A stretch of DNA of 64,000 nt, from NCBI GenBank assembly GCA_014904985.1, contig MU128915.1, positions 193,415-257,414 on the forward strand. Reading direction: 5' to 3'. Position 1 is the stretch's first letter. Every line of letters starts with the position of its first letter. Of this stretch, positions 33,001-45,137 are shown one piece after another. A program made the position numbers and the translations under genes. The notes under the pieces were generated by a model. It saw nothing but the letters and a program-made list of their open reading frames with translations, ran no database searches and was not told the DNA's origin. The stretch is from Hydnum rufescens UP504. Its lineage: Eukaryota; Basidiomycota; Agaricomycetes; Cantharellales; Hydnaceae.

Positions 33001-35129
33001 CCTTGACGCACTGGAATTCGTGTGTGGCTATCCAAGAAGAAGCCCCCCTATTTAGTTCTCTAAATAGCTGAAATTCGAACGTAAGAAGGAGTTCGTAATG
33101 TCATTGCCCGATAATTTCAAAAGCAATCGGTAGCAATGGTGGTACAAAACATCGTCTCTAAGCCCAGGAGATATGGCTCCGGCAACATACCGTAAGATCG
33201 TGGGGCCCCACAATTTTTCGTGGGAGTTTGCGAGTTGCTGAGTCGAGGCATCTCAGAAAAAGCACAAGAAATGAAGTGAGATTGAGGGTGCGGCCGAAAG
33301 CATCCTCATACCTTTCCTGGCCTTCCTTCGCGTAAGCGTAGGCGTATTCACTTTGGTTAGGGGGTGAGTGCCGACAATTGAAAAGCCACGTGCACTGGAT
33401 CTTGGCTACACATTTGTTCACTTCCACCTCTCCCCATTGTGTTGGGGGGCAATTCTGCGCTTGACTTAGTATTGGCGATGTTGGCCAGGAATGATTGGCG
33501 GATTTGCAAACAATCATCAGGTTTAGATTAATTAATATCTGGACGCCACAATAACTAATACCAGTAATCCCCGCCCAAGAACTTGTGACAGAGATAGGTG
33601 TGAGCATAAAAGCATGTGAAGAGGGATTATATTCAAGCGCCCAGCGAGAACGAAGCGAAAGGGGGTCTGCTGCGCAGGGTCCGAGATCTTCCGCAGGGCT
33701 TCACGAAGCCTTCTCGAGCTGACAATATCGACACGATGAAGAAGTAATGGAAATAGAGGATCGAGCTGCGGTAGTTAGGACGCAATACAGGCTGCATTTG
33801 ACAGATTATCAAGACTCCCGTATAACATATTCAACGAGGGAGGCAATGATCCATCTCAATGATGATCAATTCAAGATGTCCTACGCGAGGAGAGGATGTG
33901 CCGGCTGGGTGATCCAATAAGCATCCAGTCAGCTAACACGAGTCGGAGCTAATGATACGATTCCTATCGCCCAAATAAGGACTGGCGAGTGTCAGGGGCA
34001 GTATCCTTATTAGGCAGGATGCGCTATCGCGGTTGCTTCCTTGCTGTGTAAACATCATTAACTCGAAGCGCCCACAACGCTAGGCGCGGTGCGGGTATTA
34101 AACGCCCCGAGTCAACGTAAGTCAGGCATCCGGCCTATGATAGCCCGAAACGTGGAAAGGGCACAATTGGAAGGCCCATCTGACCTACCCTCCACTTATT
34201 ACACTGCGGTAAGCCCCTCTATTGTTATTTTATCGTGCGAGGCGAGGGGCCGCCCCAAATATACACAGCAAGACGGTCAGAGAAGGTCCAGAAAGGTGCT
34301 CGGTCTGATGGACAAGCTTTTGGTGAAATGCAAACAAATGAAGAAATGACATCAGATGAATTCATTCGAAATCGTACAGTTGGCAGTGTTTACCGTAGAG
34401 ACAGTAACCGATGGTGCTCCACAGCGGCCGGTCGCAATGCGAGAGTTCTTGAGAACGGAGCTGATGGACACGAGGCGCAACGTGCACCTATGTCATCACA
34501 GGAAATAAATTCCACGATGTCACGCCCTGTCGTAAGATGACTCGTTTGATAAAACTTGGACGAGGGCTTCATATGGAAATAATAGGGGTGCCCATTCGAG
34601 TGTTCTGTCTTGTTCTGTGGGAAAAGTCAAGGGACACCCAAACGTACTACTGCACATGAGCGCTTAGGCGATGTTGAATCTGGCTTGATACTGCCAAGAT
34701 CTTATTCTAAAAGCTAAGCGCCGGGGCGCCTATTTGGATTCTTACTCATCCCGCTGCGGAGGCTGTTGGCTATATCGCAGAAGTAGCGTACACCTGACGC
34801 TCTTGACCTGGCCCTGGAATGGGCGAAAATCGGGGAAGTGCCCATTTTGTTCTGCAGGGCACAGCACAATGGGTCTCTGATTGGTGCCTTGTCGTAGTCA
34901 TTTTGAGGCTCGCTTGGGAATTATTGGACACGTAGCAGTGCAGGGGGCAGTGAGAGATGCAGTGACACCCTATTCAATACTTTGATTCATTTGCTCCGAG
35001 CCGGATTAGGTTCCAGATCCGGATTAGGCCCAATAAATCTGATGCCGGGATTCGCCCTATAAAGATCGTTCACTTTTCCCCCGACCCAGCTTCCCACATC
35101 CCCTTCCACCTCCATCCTCCCCCCTACCT
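30035..35129. other. 5.1-kb gene-poor stretch without supported genes
   Basis: The largest gap in the window. All open frames are below 200 codons and lack recognisable domains, including 32403-32978 and 33158-33607 on the minus strand. The short reading at 30838-30954, with HDTYYDRRRFKDISLLIVSN and WRLH, faintly resembles the start of a fungal BTB/POZ domain and ends in a stop. No long terminal repeats, terminal inverted repeats, or reverse transcriptase or transposase motifs were found by eye. A 12-A run lies at 32788-32799. It may hold non-coding transcripts or eroded elements. Confidence 0.4.
35058..35063 (+). promoter_or_regulatory. TATA box of the gene at 35130
   Basis: TATAAA, 67 bp before the ATG, followed by a pyrimidine-rich leader (CTTCCACATCCCCTTCC). 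Confidence 0.6.
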
Positions 35130-35822
35130 ATGGCTTCTCAATTCTCCTTTGACCCCTCCGAGGCTAAGGCCCAGGCAGAGTACGAGCGTTCCCGTCAACG
35201 CCGAGCTGCCCAGCGTGGCCAGCAACACCAGACGGCTCGTCCTACCCAGCTTATATCTCCCCCAGTCTCTCCATCGCGCGGATCATGGCGTAAGCCATCC
35301 TTGTCGTCGAACAACCGCGATCGTCGCAAATCTCAACGCGTGTCCGGTGGAGCTCGCGATTGGTTCTCAGAAGATCCCCCAATGGACGACGATGATAGTA
35401 ACAACGAGGCCCATAACGTCCCTGAGGCCACATGGGACTCGGCCTCTGAGACTGAGCAGTCCGGTGCTGACGATGCCTTGCTCAGTGACTATGTCGCACA
35501 CAAAACCGATCCACGTGGTATGTTTTACCTCAATCACGTCTTGCAACGTGTTTCTCATATCGTTTCGCCAGATTTTATCAACGTGAGCGAGTACTATCTC
35601 GCCCGTGGGGCTCCCGGCTATCACTACTCCCCGGAACATCAAGTACCACAGCCGGATGCACCATTAATGCAAGAACGCGTCCTTGGCCCCGGACTTGGGT
35701 TGCCCATCGACGCGTACCGATGGGTCTTGTCTGAGGAGGAGAACGGCTGCACAATGTCATGGCCATCACCGCAGGGGCACAGTCATCGCACCGCGATCGT
35801 GATCAAAGACTCCGTATGGTAA
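35130..35822 (+). CDS. Small hypothetical protein, disordered N-terminal half
   Basis: A single-exon frame of 230 residues with a good start context, a TATA box at 35058 and a CT-rich leader. The first 115 residues are Gln/Arg/Ser-rich and disordered (SEAKAQAEYERSRQRRAAQR, then an acidic DDDDSNNEAH). The second half looks ordered: SDYVAHKTDPRGMFYLNHVL, VSPDFINVSEYYLARGAPGY, LGPGLGLPIDAYRWVLSEEE. No domain is recognised. The strong core promoter suggests a highly or conditionally expressed gene, which is an inference. The following 1.7 kb to 37592 has no other gene. Confidence 0.6.
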   Translation: MASQFSFDPSEAKAQAEYERSRQRRAAQRGQQHQTARPTQLISPPVSPSRGSWRKPSLSSNNRDRRKSQRVSGGARDWFSEDPPMDDDDSNNEAHNVPEATWDSASETEQSGADDALLSDYVAHKTDPRGMFYLNHVLQRVSHIVSPDFINVSEYYLARGAPGYHYSPEHQVPQPDAPLMQERVLGPGLGLPIDAYRWVLSEEENGCTMSWPSPQGHSHRTAIVIKDSVW

Positions 35823-37592
35823 TATCCATATAGTCACCTCTGCCTTCCGGCCTTGTTCCGGCTCACCCCCAACTTCCCTCTATCGTATCGGCTTGTGGAC
35901 ACATCCTCATTTTCCCTCCCACCATCACCACCACCGTCGCCGTAATCGGCATCGCATCTCTTCAAAAGTTCGGCATTCTATCCACGTATATGTCCCATTC
36001 GCATCAACACGACCTTTCGCTCAGAGGTCAAACACTATATTACTCCACCCCCAGCATCTATGACTAGCTGTGTGTCCCCGATAGCCCCAATCCCATTGTA
36101 TCCTCGCCGACCCCAAAGCCTTCTTCCCCACCTGGTTCTATTTTTTTTCGTCGTTTCATTGGTTACCTCCCACGTACATCATTTACTCTGGAATCCTCTC
36201 GCAGGCTCGAAGAAATCCCCCTGTAATGTTATCTACACCACCCCCGCCTATATACCCTACTCCGGATTCTTTTGCTTGCTTTTTTTTTTCACGACCATTA
36301 ACGACCCCACACCCCATCCCCTCTCCCACGAGCGACAACTCGCTAGAAATCCATCCAAAATCACTCCCGGACAATACTTCACACATTAGAGGGGATAGTC
36401 TCCCAGTCGTCTCACTCCACCTCTCATGTTCACCAAGTATAGTTTTTTTTTTTTATTACCAAGCGGCAACTCTTTGTGTACGTCTTCCTCTCTATCAACC
36501 AATCAACCAATGAACGGCATCTACGCCGAAAAAACCCCAAACAAAAACCCCAAAAAAAGAAAGACTAGGGACAGGTCGCACGTGCACCGGCACCATATAT
36601 ACTGTATATAGTTGTCTTTGAATCAGGCTACAATTGCAAGTCATATCTAAACATACGTATATGCATGTTATCATCTAAATAGGAATTTTACTTTTTGCTT
36701 TCTACCTGAATCTAAAGACATCTAGGACTCCCCAAGCCATCATTGCATGCAGTAGTGAATGGCGTAAGATACGGGCTGGGCTGGGTGTTACACAATGGCT
36801 CGAACACAAGAGAGAGGATGGAGAATCAATCTCCAAATACTGTAGAATTACAATAGAAACGGAAGTGTGGCGCTCTATTGTATAGGCTAGTGCAAGCCAC
36901 ATGTCCCCCCAGGGCCCACCAATATGGCCAATATGCTATCAAGTGTGAATGTCATGGTGAAGATAGGAGAAGGGGGCATTCATTCATGGCTGATCGATAT
37001 CCAATTCAACTCCCGCTCTCACCTGTCAAAAATATTTGGGGGACATGCATCAGTACTGTACAGAAGTAGAAAAGGTTTCTCATCAAGCGAAGATGCCGGA
37101 CTGCTGTGCTTTTTCTACTTATCAGAGCTCAAATGATTGCATATAGTGGAGACTCCGAGGTCCCTCGTTAAGGGAAAATAGATAGGCACAGCAACCACAC
37201 ACACACACACACACATTAAGAGGAACGAGCCGAAGATACATAGTACAGGCGCAAACGACAGGCAAGGTGGGGGTAAGCCAAGGGGAAGATATGGAGAGAA
37301 CGAGAGAGTAGCGCCTGAGGGACATCGTTCGGAGAGGTCAAAGCCTGAGTGCGGGAGGGAGGGAGCGGGAGGAAACCATGAACGAGAACTATTTGCACGC
37401 CCTGAAACCGGAGAGCAGGAAGACCGAGACGAATAAACAGATTGAGCAAGTGGGCACGTAACACTGTTGGGGAAGGAAGAAAGAAGCGGTCGATGATAAG
37501 AAACCTCAAGAACATCCTCCATGAAGAAACCGAGGAAAAGCGAGAAACCCACCTGCGCACACAAAGCACAACAACACGCTCCAACGTTGTGG
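35823..37592. other. Intergenic, A/T- and C-tract-rich, with a CA microsatellite
   Basis: Contains poly-pyrimidine and T-tracts (36146-36155, 36279-36289, 36438-36453) and a (CA)10 repeat at 37196-37215. No gene is recognised. The 5' part may be a long 3' UTR of the gene at 35130. Confidence 0.5.
37196..37215. repeat. (CA)10 microsatellite
   Basis: Ten uninterrupted CA units downstream of the YABBY/HMG-like gene. A potentially length-polymorphic marker. Confidence 0.9.
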
Positions 37593-38397
37593 TTATTCTT
37601 CTTCATCTTCTTCCTCCACAGCCTCGTCTTTCTTGACTTTCTTGGATTTCGACGCAGGCTTAGACTTGGTCTTCTCCTTTTTCTCTGCCACTTCTTCCTC
37701 CGCATCGTCTATATCCTCCTCGTCACCACCGCTCTCTTCGTCCTTGGCCTTCCTACCTCGAGTCGATTTGGCCTTGGGAGCAGTCTTGGGCTTATCAGTC
37801 CTTGGTGCGCGAGCCTTCTTTTCTTTACCCTTGTTCGGATTGGCGTCCGCTTCTCCCCATAGAGCAGCGACCTACAGGCCACACTTATCAGTTCATACCG
37901 CCATATGCACACACAACAGAGAAAACAAGTAGGCGGGCATCAGGGAGATGACAAACAAGGTGAAGCCACCAATTCCCAGAACACACAACACAAATGTCCG
38001 AGAAATACACGTACCGCAGCGAAAGACTCCTTGTGCGAGAGTTCGGGATGCTCCTCCTTGTACGCCGCAAGCGTCTCCTTCATATACGTCATATAACTAC
38101 AGCAGAGATAGGCCGATCAGCGATGCCATCACCACCACAACATGATCCACACTGGGGGACACGAGGAGAACGCGAATTTAGAGACAAACGCAGTGCATGA
38201 GAATACGTACGGCGATAAAGGCTTTTTCTCCTTCTTCTCCGCAGGGTCTGGGACCACAAACGAAGTGGCCATCGATGCCGATCAGCACGATGATATCCTA
38301 AAAAAGCAAGTGATGACGAACAAACCGCACCTTTCTTGACCGCGCGTTTAGTAGGCTCCTTCTTCTCTGTCTTCAAGGACGACGCTGCTTTAGGCAT
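37593..38397 (-). CDS. YABBY/HMG-box-like small chromatin protein
   Basis: Four exons: 38331-38397, 38211-38247, 38015-38096 and 37593-37871. Spliced, it starts MPKAASSLKTEKKEPTKRAV and runs DPAEKKEKKPLSPYMTYMKE, then LAAYKEEHPELSHKESFAAV and ALWGEADANPNKGKE. This Pro-Tyr/helix/HPELSHKESF pattern matches the fungal YABBY-like domain, a relative of the HMG box that binds DNA without strong sequence preference. The C-terminal tail has Lys-rich blocks alternating with an acidic patch (EESGGDEEDIDDAEEE) and ends EAVEEEDEEE, as in HMGB-type proteins. Probably nuclear and architectural. Exons 1 and 2 are very small, yet all four junctions keep frame. Confusion with an Nhp6-type HMG box is possible. 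Confidence 0.72.
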
Positions 38398-40303
38398 GGT
38401 GGTTTCAGGCTTGACGACGTGAAAGTTCGATGGGGGAAGGGGGGGAAAACTCGAAACCAAAATCGCGCGTTGCGCATTCTTAAGTGCTGATGCGGAACCA
38501 AGTTTTTTGCTCCCGTTCAATTGGCTGGTAAACAAGACTCTAGTGTTGTGCACTCGCCATTCTCCCGGGGACCCTCGGGAAGCTGCAGTAGTGGGCTACA
38601 TGAACGACACAGTTAGTGCCCATGCTCCCATTGCTTTCCGAGGCCTATACGTCGTGTTTGAGGCGAAAACTGCCGCAAAGCCACACTTAAATTCCAATGG
38701 AACCCACCTCTGTAATTCAACATCAGCCTTATGGACATGCGGTTTAGAAATCCTTCCCCGCATGACTCGAGGGTATCGAATGGGACTCTTCTCGAGGGAA
38801 ACAACCTTCAAGATATTATTCTACCATAGTTTCTCGAGTCATCATAGTCTGCTTTTTTGTCGTCGCCTGGTTAATTCCCACCAATCTCGATATCACTTTC
38901 GTCGTATCCTACGCGTACAACATGAACCAGACTACTTTATTATTCAAGTTCCGGAGCACCGGGAGGCCGTACACACCGGTTTTCCTTGTTATTTATGGGT
39001 GTCACGATTTTTCTTCGACACTAGTGTGGTCCCCTCTGCGATCATTGCTTCCCCCTGAATTTCGACCAAATCCGAAAAATTCGGTCTTCCTGGAAAGTGA
39101 TGCGTACAGTTTGGACTGAAATAATGACATGGTTAGCAAAAGTACGCCGAGGGGGGCGCTTCTCTTCACCTTGGTTTCATTGGTAACTCTGAACCACCTC
39201 TCTTTATTTTGGAATTGGCTGGAAAATCACATTGTAGATGACTCTAAGTTTAAAATTGCCTTCTAACACCAATTCCAAAAGCTAAAAAGGCGCCCACCAC
39301 TACGGGGCACACTTGAATTGCCCACAATCTACATGATCCCAGCAAGAAATAACCCTCAGATGAGTCCTCAAAAACCAGTAAACTTCTCATCAGCGACATA
39401 TTCTCCTCTATCCTCTGGCTGTGCTGCACAGGATGGGGTGTGTGGGGGGGCAAGATCGGCACGTTGAGACATGACATTTTGCGCATCATAGCACCCCAGA
39501 TCACTCGAAATACCGTTTAGTCTGTCCAGTAGAGCGGGGAGTCAAGTACCTCGTTGCTGTGGCGAAGGAATCCGTTGAGTGCCACATCGATAAACTGCTA
39601 GCAAGCAAGCATTAACAAACAAATAAACACACAAATAAATAAACAAACAACGATTAGCTGATTGTATCAGGTATCTAACAAAACACACTAGCTCGTCTAC
39701 ATTTTCACAGGCACGTATACAGGTGCCTCCAAGAAGAAAAGAAACAGCGCTGGGAATGAAAAAAGCGTGAACATGGTACGATCGGTGTTATTGTACAAGC
39801 GATAGAGGTAAAGGTGCGGAATGTACAAGGTGAATGGTCCGGTTTCTTGCCAGAACCCGTAACATAACACAATACTGCGTGCGACAAAAAGAATACCAAC
39901 AGGGCGAGAGAGTAAGTGCATATTCGGTCTTGGACAGGTTCGGTTCGGTAGCGTATGACTGGAGTGATTGTTAATGGAACTGTAGGTGTATTTCGGGGCG
40001 TAGAGTTGGGACTGTTCGGAGGAATTGATATACAGAGGGATCAAGACGACGAGTTGACGGCGTCGGTGGCTTCGGTACACAGATGGTAACAATCGGGAGA
40101 GTGCGAAATATTCAAGGCGAGAGGAATGGTGGTTGCCTCTTGTTGCTTAGACCTCGAGGGTAGTCGCTAAATTAAATTAGGATTGGGTTGTTGACATAAG
40201 GGGACAGTGACAGGCCTTCGATGGCCCGTACAAGTGATTGACAGGATAATATAATAAGCGCGTATTACGTGCATACGGACCCGGACCCGATCTTGGGAAA
40301 GAC
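38398..40303. other. Intergenic; no supported gene
   Basis: The promoter of the YABBY/HMG-like gene is at the left end and the 3' UTR of the next minus-strand gene at the right. An AAAC/AAAT-rich stretch with repeated ACAAAT/ACAAAC words lies at 39605-39652. No coding evidence. Confidence 0.5.
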
Positions 40304-41326
40304 TCAAAGTAAGGATTGAGGCGAAATGACTAGTGAGCCTCCGAGCGTCGATCGACGCCGAATAGGAGGGAGTCTTGGGGCGGGACCAGATGCAGGGGAA
40401 TAGGGCAAGGGAGTAGAAGGACGGGGGAGTGATGAACGGCGTGGGGGAGGGCGGGGCATAATATATGACGAAAGCACGGGAGCAGTGTCGACATCGGTGC
40501 CAAGATGGGCATGAGAAACCATGGACCTCATACTATTGCTCGCATCCTCCGGGGCATTCGACTTTACATCCACATAGCGAGTCTCGCACGGCGAGTTACA
40601 CCGCGAATTGAATGGGGAAGTCATGGAGGATTGGGTCGGTGTGGGGAGATGGTTCAATGTGGAGGAGAAACTCCATTCGATCGGAGTGGGTGCCCACAGT
40701 CGTTCAACACGCCGTGCGTGTGCTGCTTCTATCATGATTTCAGTCTCCGTTGGCGTCTCGTCACCCGGGGAAAGGTGTTTGGCTCGAATATGGCGGGGAA
40801 CTGGGGGTGGATTGGAGGGGTGTTGGACCAATCGATCGGGAGGCGTGGAGGGGAGATAGGGGGTGCGTGGGTGTGTAGAAGGGCCTACCCCATCTGTGAT
40901 TTTTGTGTCACTGCGAATAATGAAGGACCTAGGCGAGGGAATGTTTACACTTAAATTCGGCTTTGAGCGTTGACCATGAAATGGCAGCGACGCGAATGGA
41001 AGTGGATCTGGATCATCGCGTTCAACAGTTGCCATCGCGGGGCAACCAGCAGATTTCGCAACGGGCTTTGCGGCACTGTCGGATTCTGGACACATAATGA
41101 CGCGTGAATCAAACGCAGTTGCTGCAATGAGAAACAAGAGAGAGCGAGGCGCGTTAGAGACGCGTGGAACGCGCGGGAGAAACAAGGATGTACGCACCTG
41201 AGCTTGCGGCGCTCTGGACACCTTCAACTGAATCGTGTCTGAGTCTCTTGGCTCGAGATGAATATTCTGGTGCACTCATGCGGCGTTTGATGCCACGGCC
41301 CTGTGCACGCGACACTAGGAGACTCA
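40304..41326 (-). CDS. Hypothetical Ser/Pro-rich disordered protein
   Basis: Two exons: 41198-41326 (MSLLVSRAQGRGIKRRMSAP through VEGVQSAASS) and 40304-41121, joined by a 76-nt intron (donor GTGCGT, acceptor CATTGCAG). The protein has about 315 residues, mostly disordered and Pro/Ser/Arg-rich, with a basic KRRM patch at the N-terminus and AAKPVAKSAG after the junction. A short potentially helical segment (TETEIMIEAAHARRVERLWA) may be the only ordered element and a binding motif. No family recognised; nuclear location is suggested only by the basic patches. The gene is divergent from the one at 41465, with a 138-bp shared promoter. Confidence 0.65.
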
Positions 41327-41464
41327 TCGTTGTGGATTACGGGTCACGGAAGGCGGTGGCATTACGTAATCTTTGTGACCCGTGTCACGTGTCGGGTATC
41401 TGGACGTCGATTATAAAAGCGAATTTGCAGTGCTAAGCGACTCATCATCCCCACTCCCAATAGC
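41327..41464. promoter_or_regulatory. Compact bidirectional promoter with several palindromic sites
   Basis: The 138-bp gap between two divergent starts holds ATTACGTAAT (41361-41370, perfect palindrome, bZIP-type), CACGTG inside GTCACGTGTC (41386-41391), GACGTC (41403-41408, CRE-like core) and TATAAAAG (41412-41419). The TATA box lies 53 bp before the plus-strand ATG and points to that gene. Confidence 0.6.
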
Positions 41465-42061
41465 ATGTCTCTTACGCCTCCTCCGACAACGCCTGCGCCC
41501 GCACACCGCACGCCCTCTTCCTCCGACTCGGACGCGAGTTTGGAATTTCCCTCTCCTTCTGGTGTCCCTACCAAGCTCGACTTTTATCTCGACCCCAATG
41601 CCCCACCAGAGGAGAGGTTAATTGGCTACTCACTTTCCCTCTATGAATATACTCGACAGTGAGTATTCGTTCCCCTTCTCCCCCTGTCTCTCAGGCCCCT
41701 GATCTTTGTGAAGGCTATGGCTCGAAGCTCGCAGACAAGCAGAACTTCAAGCTGCCAAACAACCGCCATCGTCGTCAGATCAAGAGTCACGCCGGCGTAC
41801 TTCGTCGCAGCCATCCCAACGACATAGTCGTCATCCCTCTAAAGCGAGCACATCCGGTGTCGACTTATGATCTATGTGCGTTTGGACGGCTAAGCTCCTA
41901 TTCGTTCCGACATCCTCACCGCATTACGTCCCTTTCGTGTTCAGGTACTGCCTTATAGACAAAGGCATTGCGTGGTTATGCGTCGTTGTACCATCAATGC
42001 CATTCCTGGTCTCCCCGTCTTGTCGCTCCCTGTGATTCATACTTCATCTCGCCTCGTATAA
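41465..42061 (+). CDS. Small hypothetical protein, three predicted exons
   Basis: Exon 1 (41465-41658) encodes a Thr/Pro/Ser-rich start and then LDFYLDPNAPPEERLIGYSL and YEYTR. A canonical GTGAGT donor joins at 41714 to LWLEARRQAELQAAKQPPSS, an Arg/Ser-rich helical-disordered stretch. Exon 3 (from 41945) gives LPYRQRHCVVMRRC and ends at 42061. The last junction is the weakest: the donor within TCCGGT|GTCGAC is poor and was chosen because the frame otherwise stops directly. No family recognised. The gene has a TATA box and shares the promoter with the gene on the other strand. Confidence 0.5.
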
Positions 42062-42362
42062 TGCCTGTAACACCCCTATCGGATCGTCGGACGCGTACTC
42101 GCCAAACGCCTGGAACCTTCCGCGTGCCGGGCCGGCCTTCCTTAAACCCCGCACACTGTATATCATCCTAATTAGTCACCTGTTGCTACCCCCAATGGCT
42201 GTGATTCCGTAGTGTTGACAAATGTACAGATAGGACACTCTGAAAGTGGGCGCTTATATAACGTTGGGCTTCTTCGACAAGAAAGCAGCCAAGAATTGAA
42301 TGTCAAAAGCAGGCTGAGCTGTTTATTTATTCTCGATTGGGATGTGTGCTCGGAGAATCCCG

Positions 42363-44719
42363 ATGAGCTTTGCCCAACTGCGACAGAATCGACAGGCAAA
42401 ACAGGCTTCGTCTTTTGCGCAACGAACTCCATTAGATAAAGACTCCAGTGTTCATCAAGGAAGCATCCAGCCCACTGAAGCAGTTTCGAAGAAATGGGCA
42501 GGCTCACCTGAACTATACAAGGATCTCCCAGAATTTGTCGAAATAAGGTCAAGTGAGTCTGGAAGAGGTCTCTATGTGCGAAGCGAAGGTGTGAAATCGA
42601 TAAAAGCCGGTGGGTTCTGTGTCGTTAGTCGAGACCCTCACCTCCTGATCAAGTCAACCAGGGTCAACGATATTATTACTTCCACCACTCGTGAACGTTC
42701 TTTCAACGCGTTGTCTGCCATCGCACTGCTCTTATTGTCATGTTGAGGGTCCCCCATCAGCCCTCAAACACTGTGGGAAATGCAAGGTAGTGTGTTATGA
42801 TTCTCCAGTGAGTTCTATTATTTCAATGAGCCTTTGCACGGTCCCTTGATTCCTATTGCGTTTCAGGTGTGCCAGAGGAACGATTGGGGGAAACACAAAC
42901 AAGAATGTCATGCAATAACGAGGTGGATGGCTTCTGGTTCTGGAGGTCCCTCTGGAAACAAAGCCGACAATACTTCGGTCCCGACTGAAGCCATCAGAGT
43001 CCTTGGCCGACTTCTATGGGAAATGGAAAGATCAGGGCCTGGTTCTTCATGGGTATGTTCTGCCGCCCCCATATTTGTTATCTGCATCGCTACACTTATA
43101 TCAGTCTCAAGAAATAGCACACATGCAATCCCGTGAGGTCGTATTGAGTGAGAACTCAATATTATTGCCTGACAACGCGCCGCCGTAGATCGGTCTTCTT
43201 TGCCTCCACAGTCCCCCGCTCATGGAACTCTCGCGTCCCTGGCCCATTCACTGGCAAAATATCTCGACATCACACAGGACCCCAGTGCGTTCAATAGATG
43301 GGGAATTCAATCGGCTCGAGATCTGGTCGATTTATTATCAAAAGTGCTTCCAAGATCTCCCAAGGATTCAATGTCGTCGACTGAGAATTTTTTGAATTTA
43401 TCTAGTTCACAACCAACTCGTTCACTCTGACGGATCCTGTATTGACTCCAATTGGCGTTTGTATCTCGCCTTCTGCCGCCCTCATCAACCATTCGTGCGC
43501 CCCGAATGCCGTTGTCGTGTTTCCTCAACCAAAATCATCCAGGCCGAACCCCCTGATGGTCATAGCCCTTCGGGATATTGAACCGGGCCAAGAAGTGAGT
43601 CTCGTCGTGGACTATCTTCATCATCAGGATGATTAGAAAAACAAAAGATTCTCTCCAGTTACATCGATATCACTCTGCCAGGTCCACGCAGGCGGCACGA
43701 GCTGAAGGAGAACTATATGTTTGATTGCAACTGTTCTGCATGCTCAAACAGTGAACCAGATCCCCGGGAGTCGCTCCGTTGTCCAAAATGCACTTCCTTG
43801 GTCCCTTTGCCGTGTTCGTGTAACTGTATCCAAGCCCCGTGTCATTTCTCTTGACAACTCACTAGTTTTTCCGCAATAGTAGTGGAAGCGGTTACCGAAG
43901 GAAGGACCGACCTCCCGGGATCCCCAGTAATTTGCGCCAGGTGTAACTCCACATTGGTTAATACGGCTGATGAATGCCAGGATGCCATTAAGATCTGTCG
44001 CGATGCTCTGGATTCGGCGACGAATGCACAATTTAGTGGTGAGAATGTTTCTTTGGGTCAGTCGGACTACGGGGATCCTGAATTCGCACACCCTCATCAT
44101 CGGTACCGGATCGGAAGATATTACTCGAGCTCTCCGGTACACAACAAACTCCATCGCGTTATTGCGACCGATTCCATTACACATCGCCTGCGACCCTCTC
44201 CTCGCATTGACACGCCTCCATCAGACCCTTCTGATCTCTAAAATATTTTCAGGGCCGCCTCCTTCGTCCCTCGGGGAGCAACATAGCAGGGATGCCGAGG
44301 TGGATGAAGCATGTGGCATTGCGGCCCGAAATGTTGCGGGTGTTTCAGCGATCCTCCCATATGGTCACCCGGTGAGGGGCGTCGCGCTTGCCGAGCTGGG
44401 CAAGCTGCTTTGCGTCGACGTTGACCCATCCACAGAGACCTCTCCCTCGTCCGCGTCCGCGTCTGCCTCTGCATCTCGTCTCATTTCAGGGACCCGCATT
44501 GTTGGCGAAAATGCGGCAGTGCCCCGGGGTTATGCACGAGTGGAGCTTGCTATTCAAGTTCTTTTGAGGGCGCGAGACGAGCTTCAGATCGGCTTTGGAC
44601 GCGAGACGGGGGATGGCGGCGGTGGTCAAGCCGGTCGTGATGTGCGGGGGATGCTGCAGGAGCTAGAGCGAGAGGTGGAGACATGGAGAAAAGTAAATGT
44701 CGTGGAAAGGGGGAGATGA
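42363..44719 (+). CDS. SET-MYND (SMYD-type) protein lysine methyltransferase
   Basis: A multi-exon gene with a split SET domain containing a MYND zinc finger. The N-terminal SET part gives FVEIRSSESGRGLYVRSEGV and, after an intron with donor GTGGGT, ILLLPPLVNVLSTRCLPSHC. The MYND finger reads CSYCHVEGPPSALKHCGKCK, VVCYDS, then CQRNDWGKHKQECH after an intron, with all expected Cys/His. The SET core includes ISPSAALINHSCAPNAVVV (the NHSCxPN cofactor motif), SYIDITLPG and YMFDCNCSAC, the post-SET Cys cluster. A helical C-terminal region runs to 44719 with an ASASASAS-type repeat near 44455. The family methylates histone and non-histone lysines using S-adenosylmethionine; the target here is unknown. 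An intron between GQE and SYIDI is not in perfect phase, so one indel is possible there. Confidence 0.82.
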
Positions 44720-45137
44720 TTGGCATCCGATCTTGATCACGGGCGCTTCGGACAGAAAAGATGTTGATATATTGTTGTAACATTTACAATACGAAAGTGA
44801 GAAGACATTCGATGTTATTAAAAATCGTATTGTACAAGCAGAAGCTTAGCATCGCGATTACTATGGTAGAGATCAAGATATTCTGAAACGTGTGGGTATC
44901 TCTAGGATACGTTGTCGAAAACACAAGAAGCGGCCGAACGCGCGGAAGAGAACAGAAATTCAAGATGAAAGAGATGCTGAAGGGATGGTATGTATGGGGG
45001 CGTTATGAGGCTTTGGAAATAGTCTGGAGCACTGGGAAGGGGGGGTTGGGAGGGTCGGGTATACCGGGCCATGACGGCGGAATTAGGGCAAGCGATAATA
45101 TTCGATATGACGCATGATCGTGAGCGTGGCGATGCTA
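44720..45137. other. Short intergenic region between convergent genes
   Basis: Open frames on the minus strand (44902-45246) show no motif. Probably the 3' UTRs of the SET-MYND gene and the membrane-anchored gene. Confidence 0.45.

Noticed and set aside
33158..33607. 149-codon minus-strand open frame
   Set aside because: No motif, odd residue composition, no splice-supported extension and no neighbouring promoter signal.
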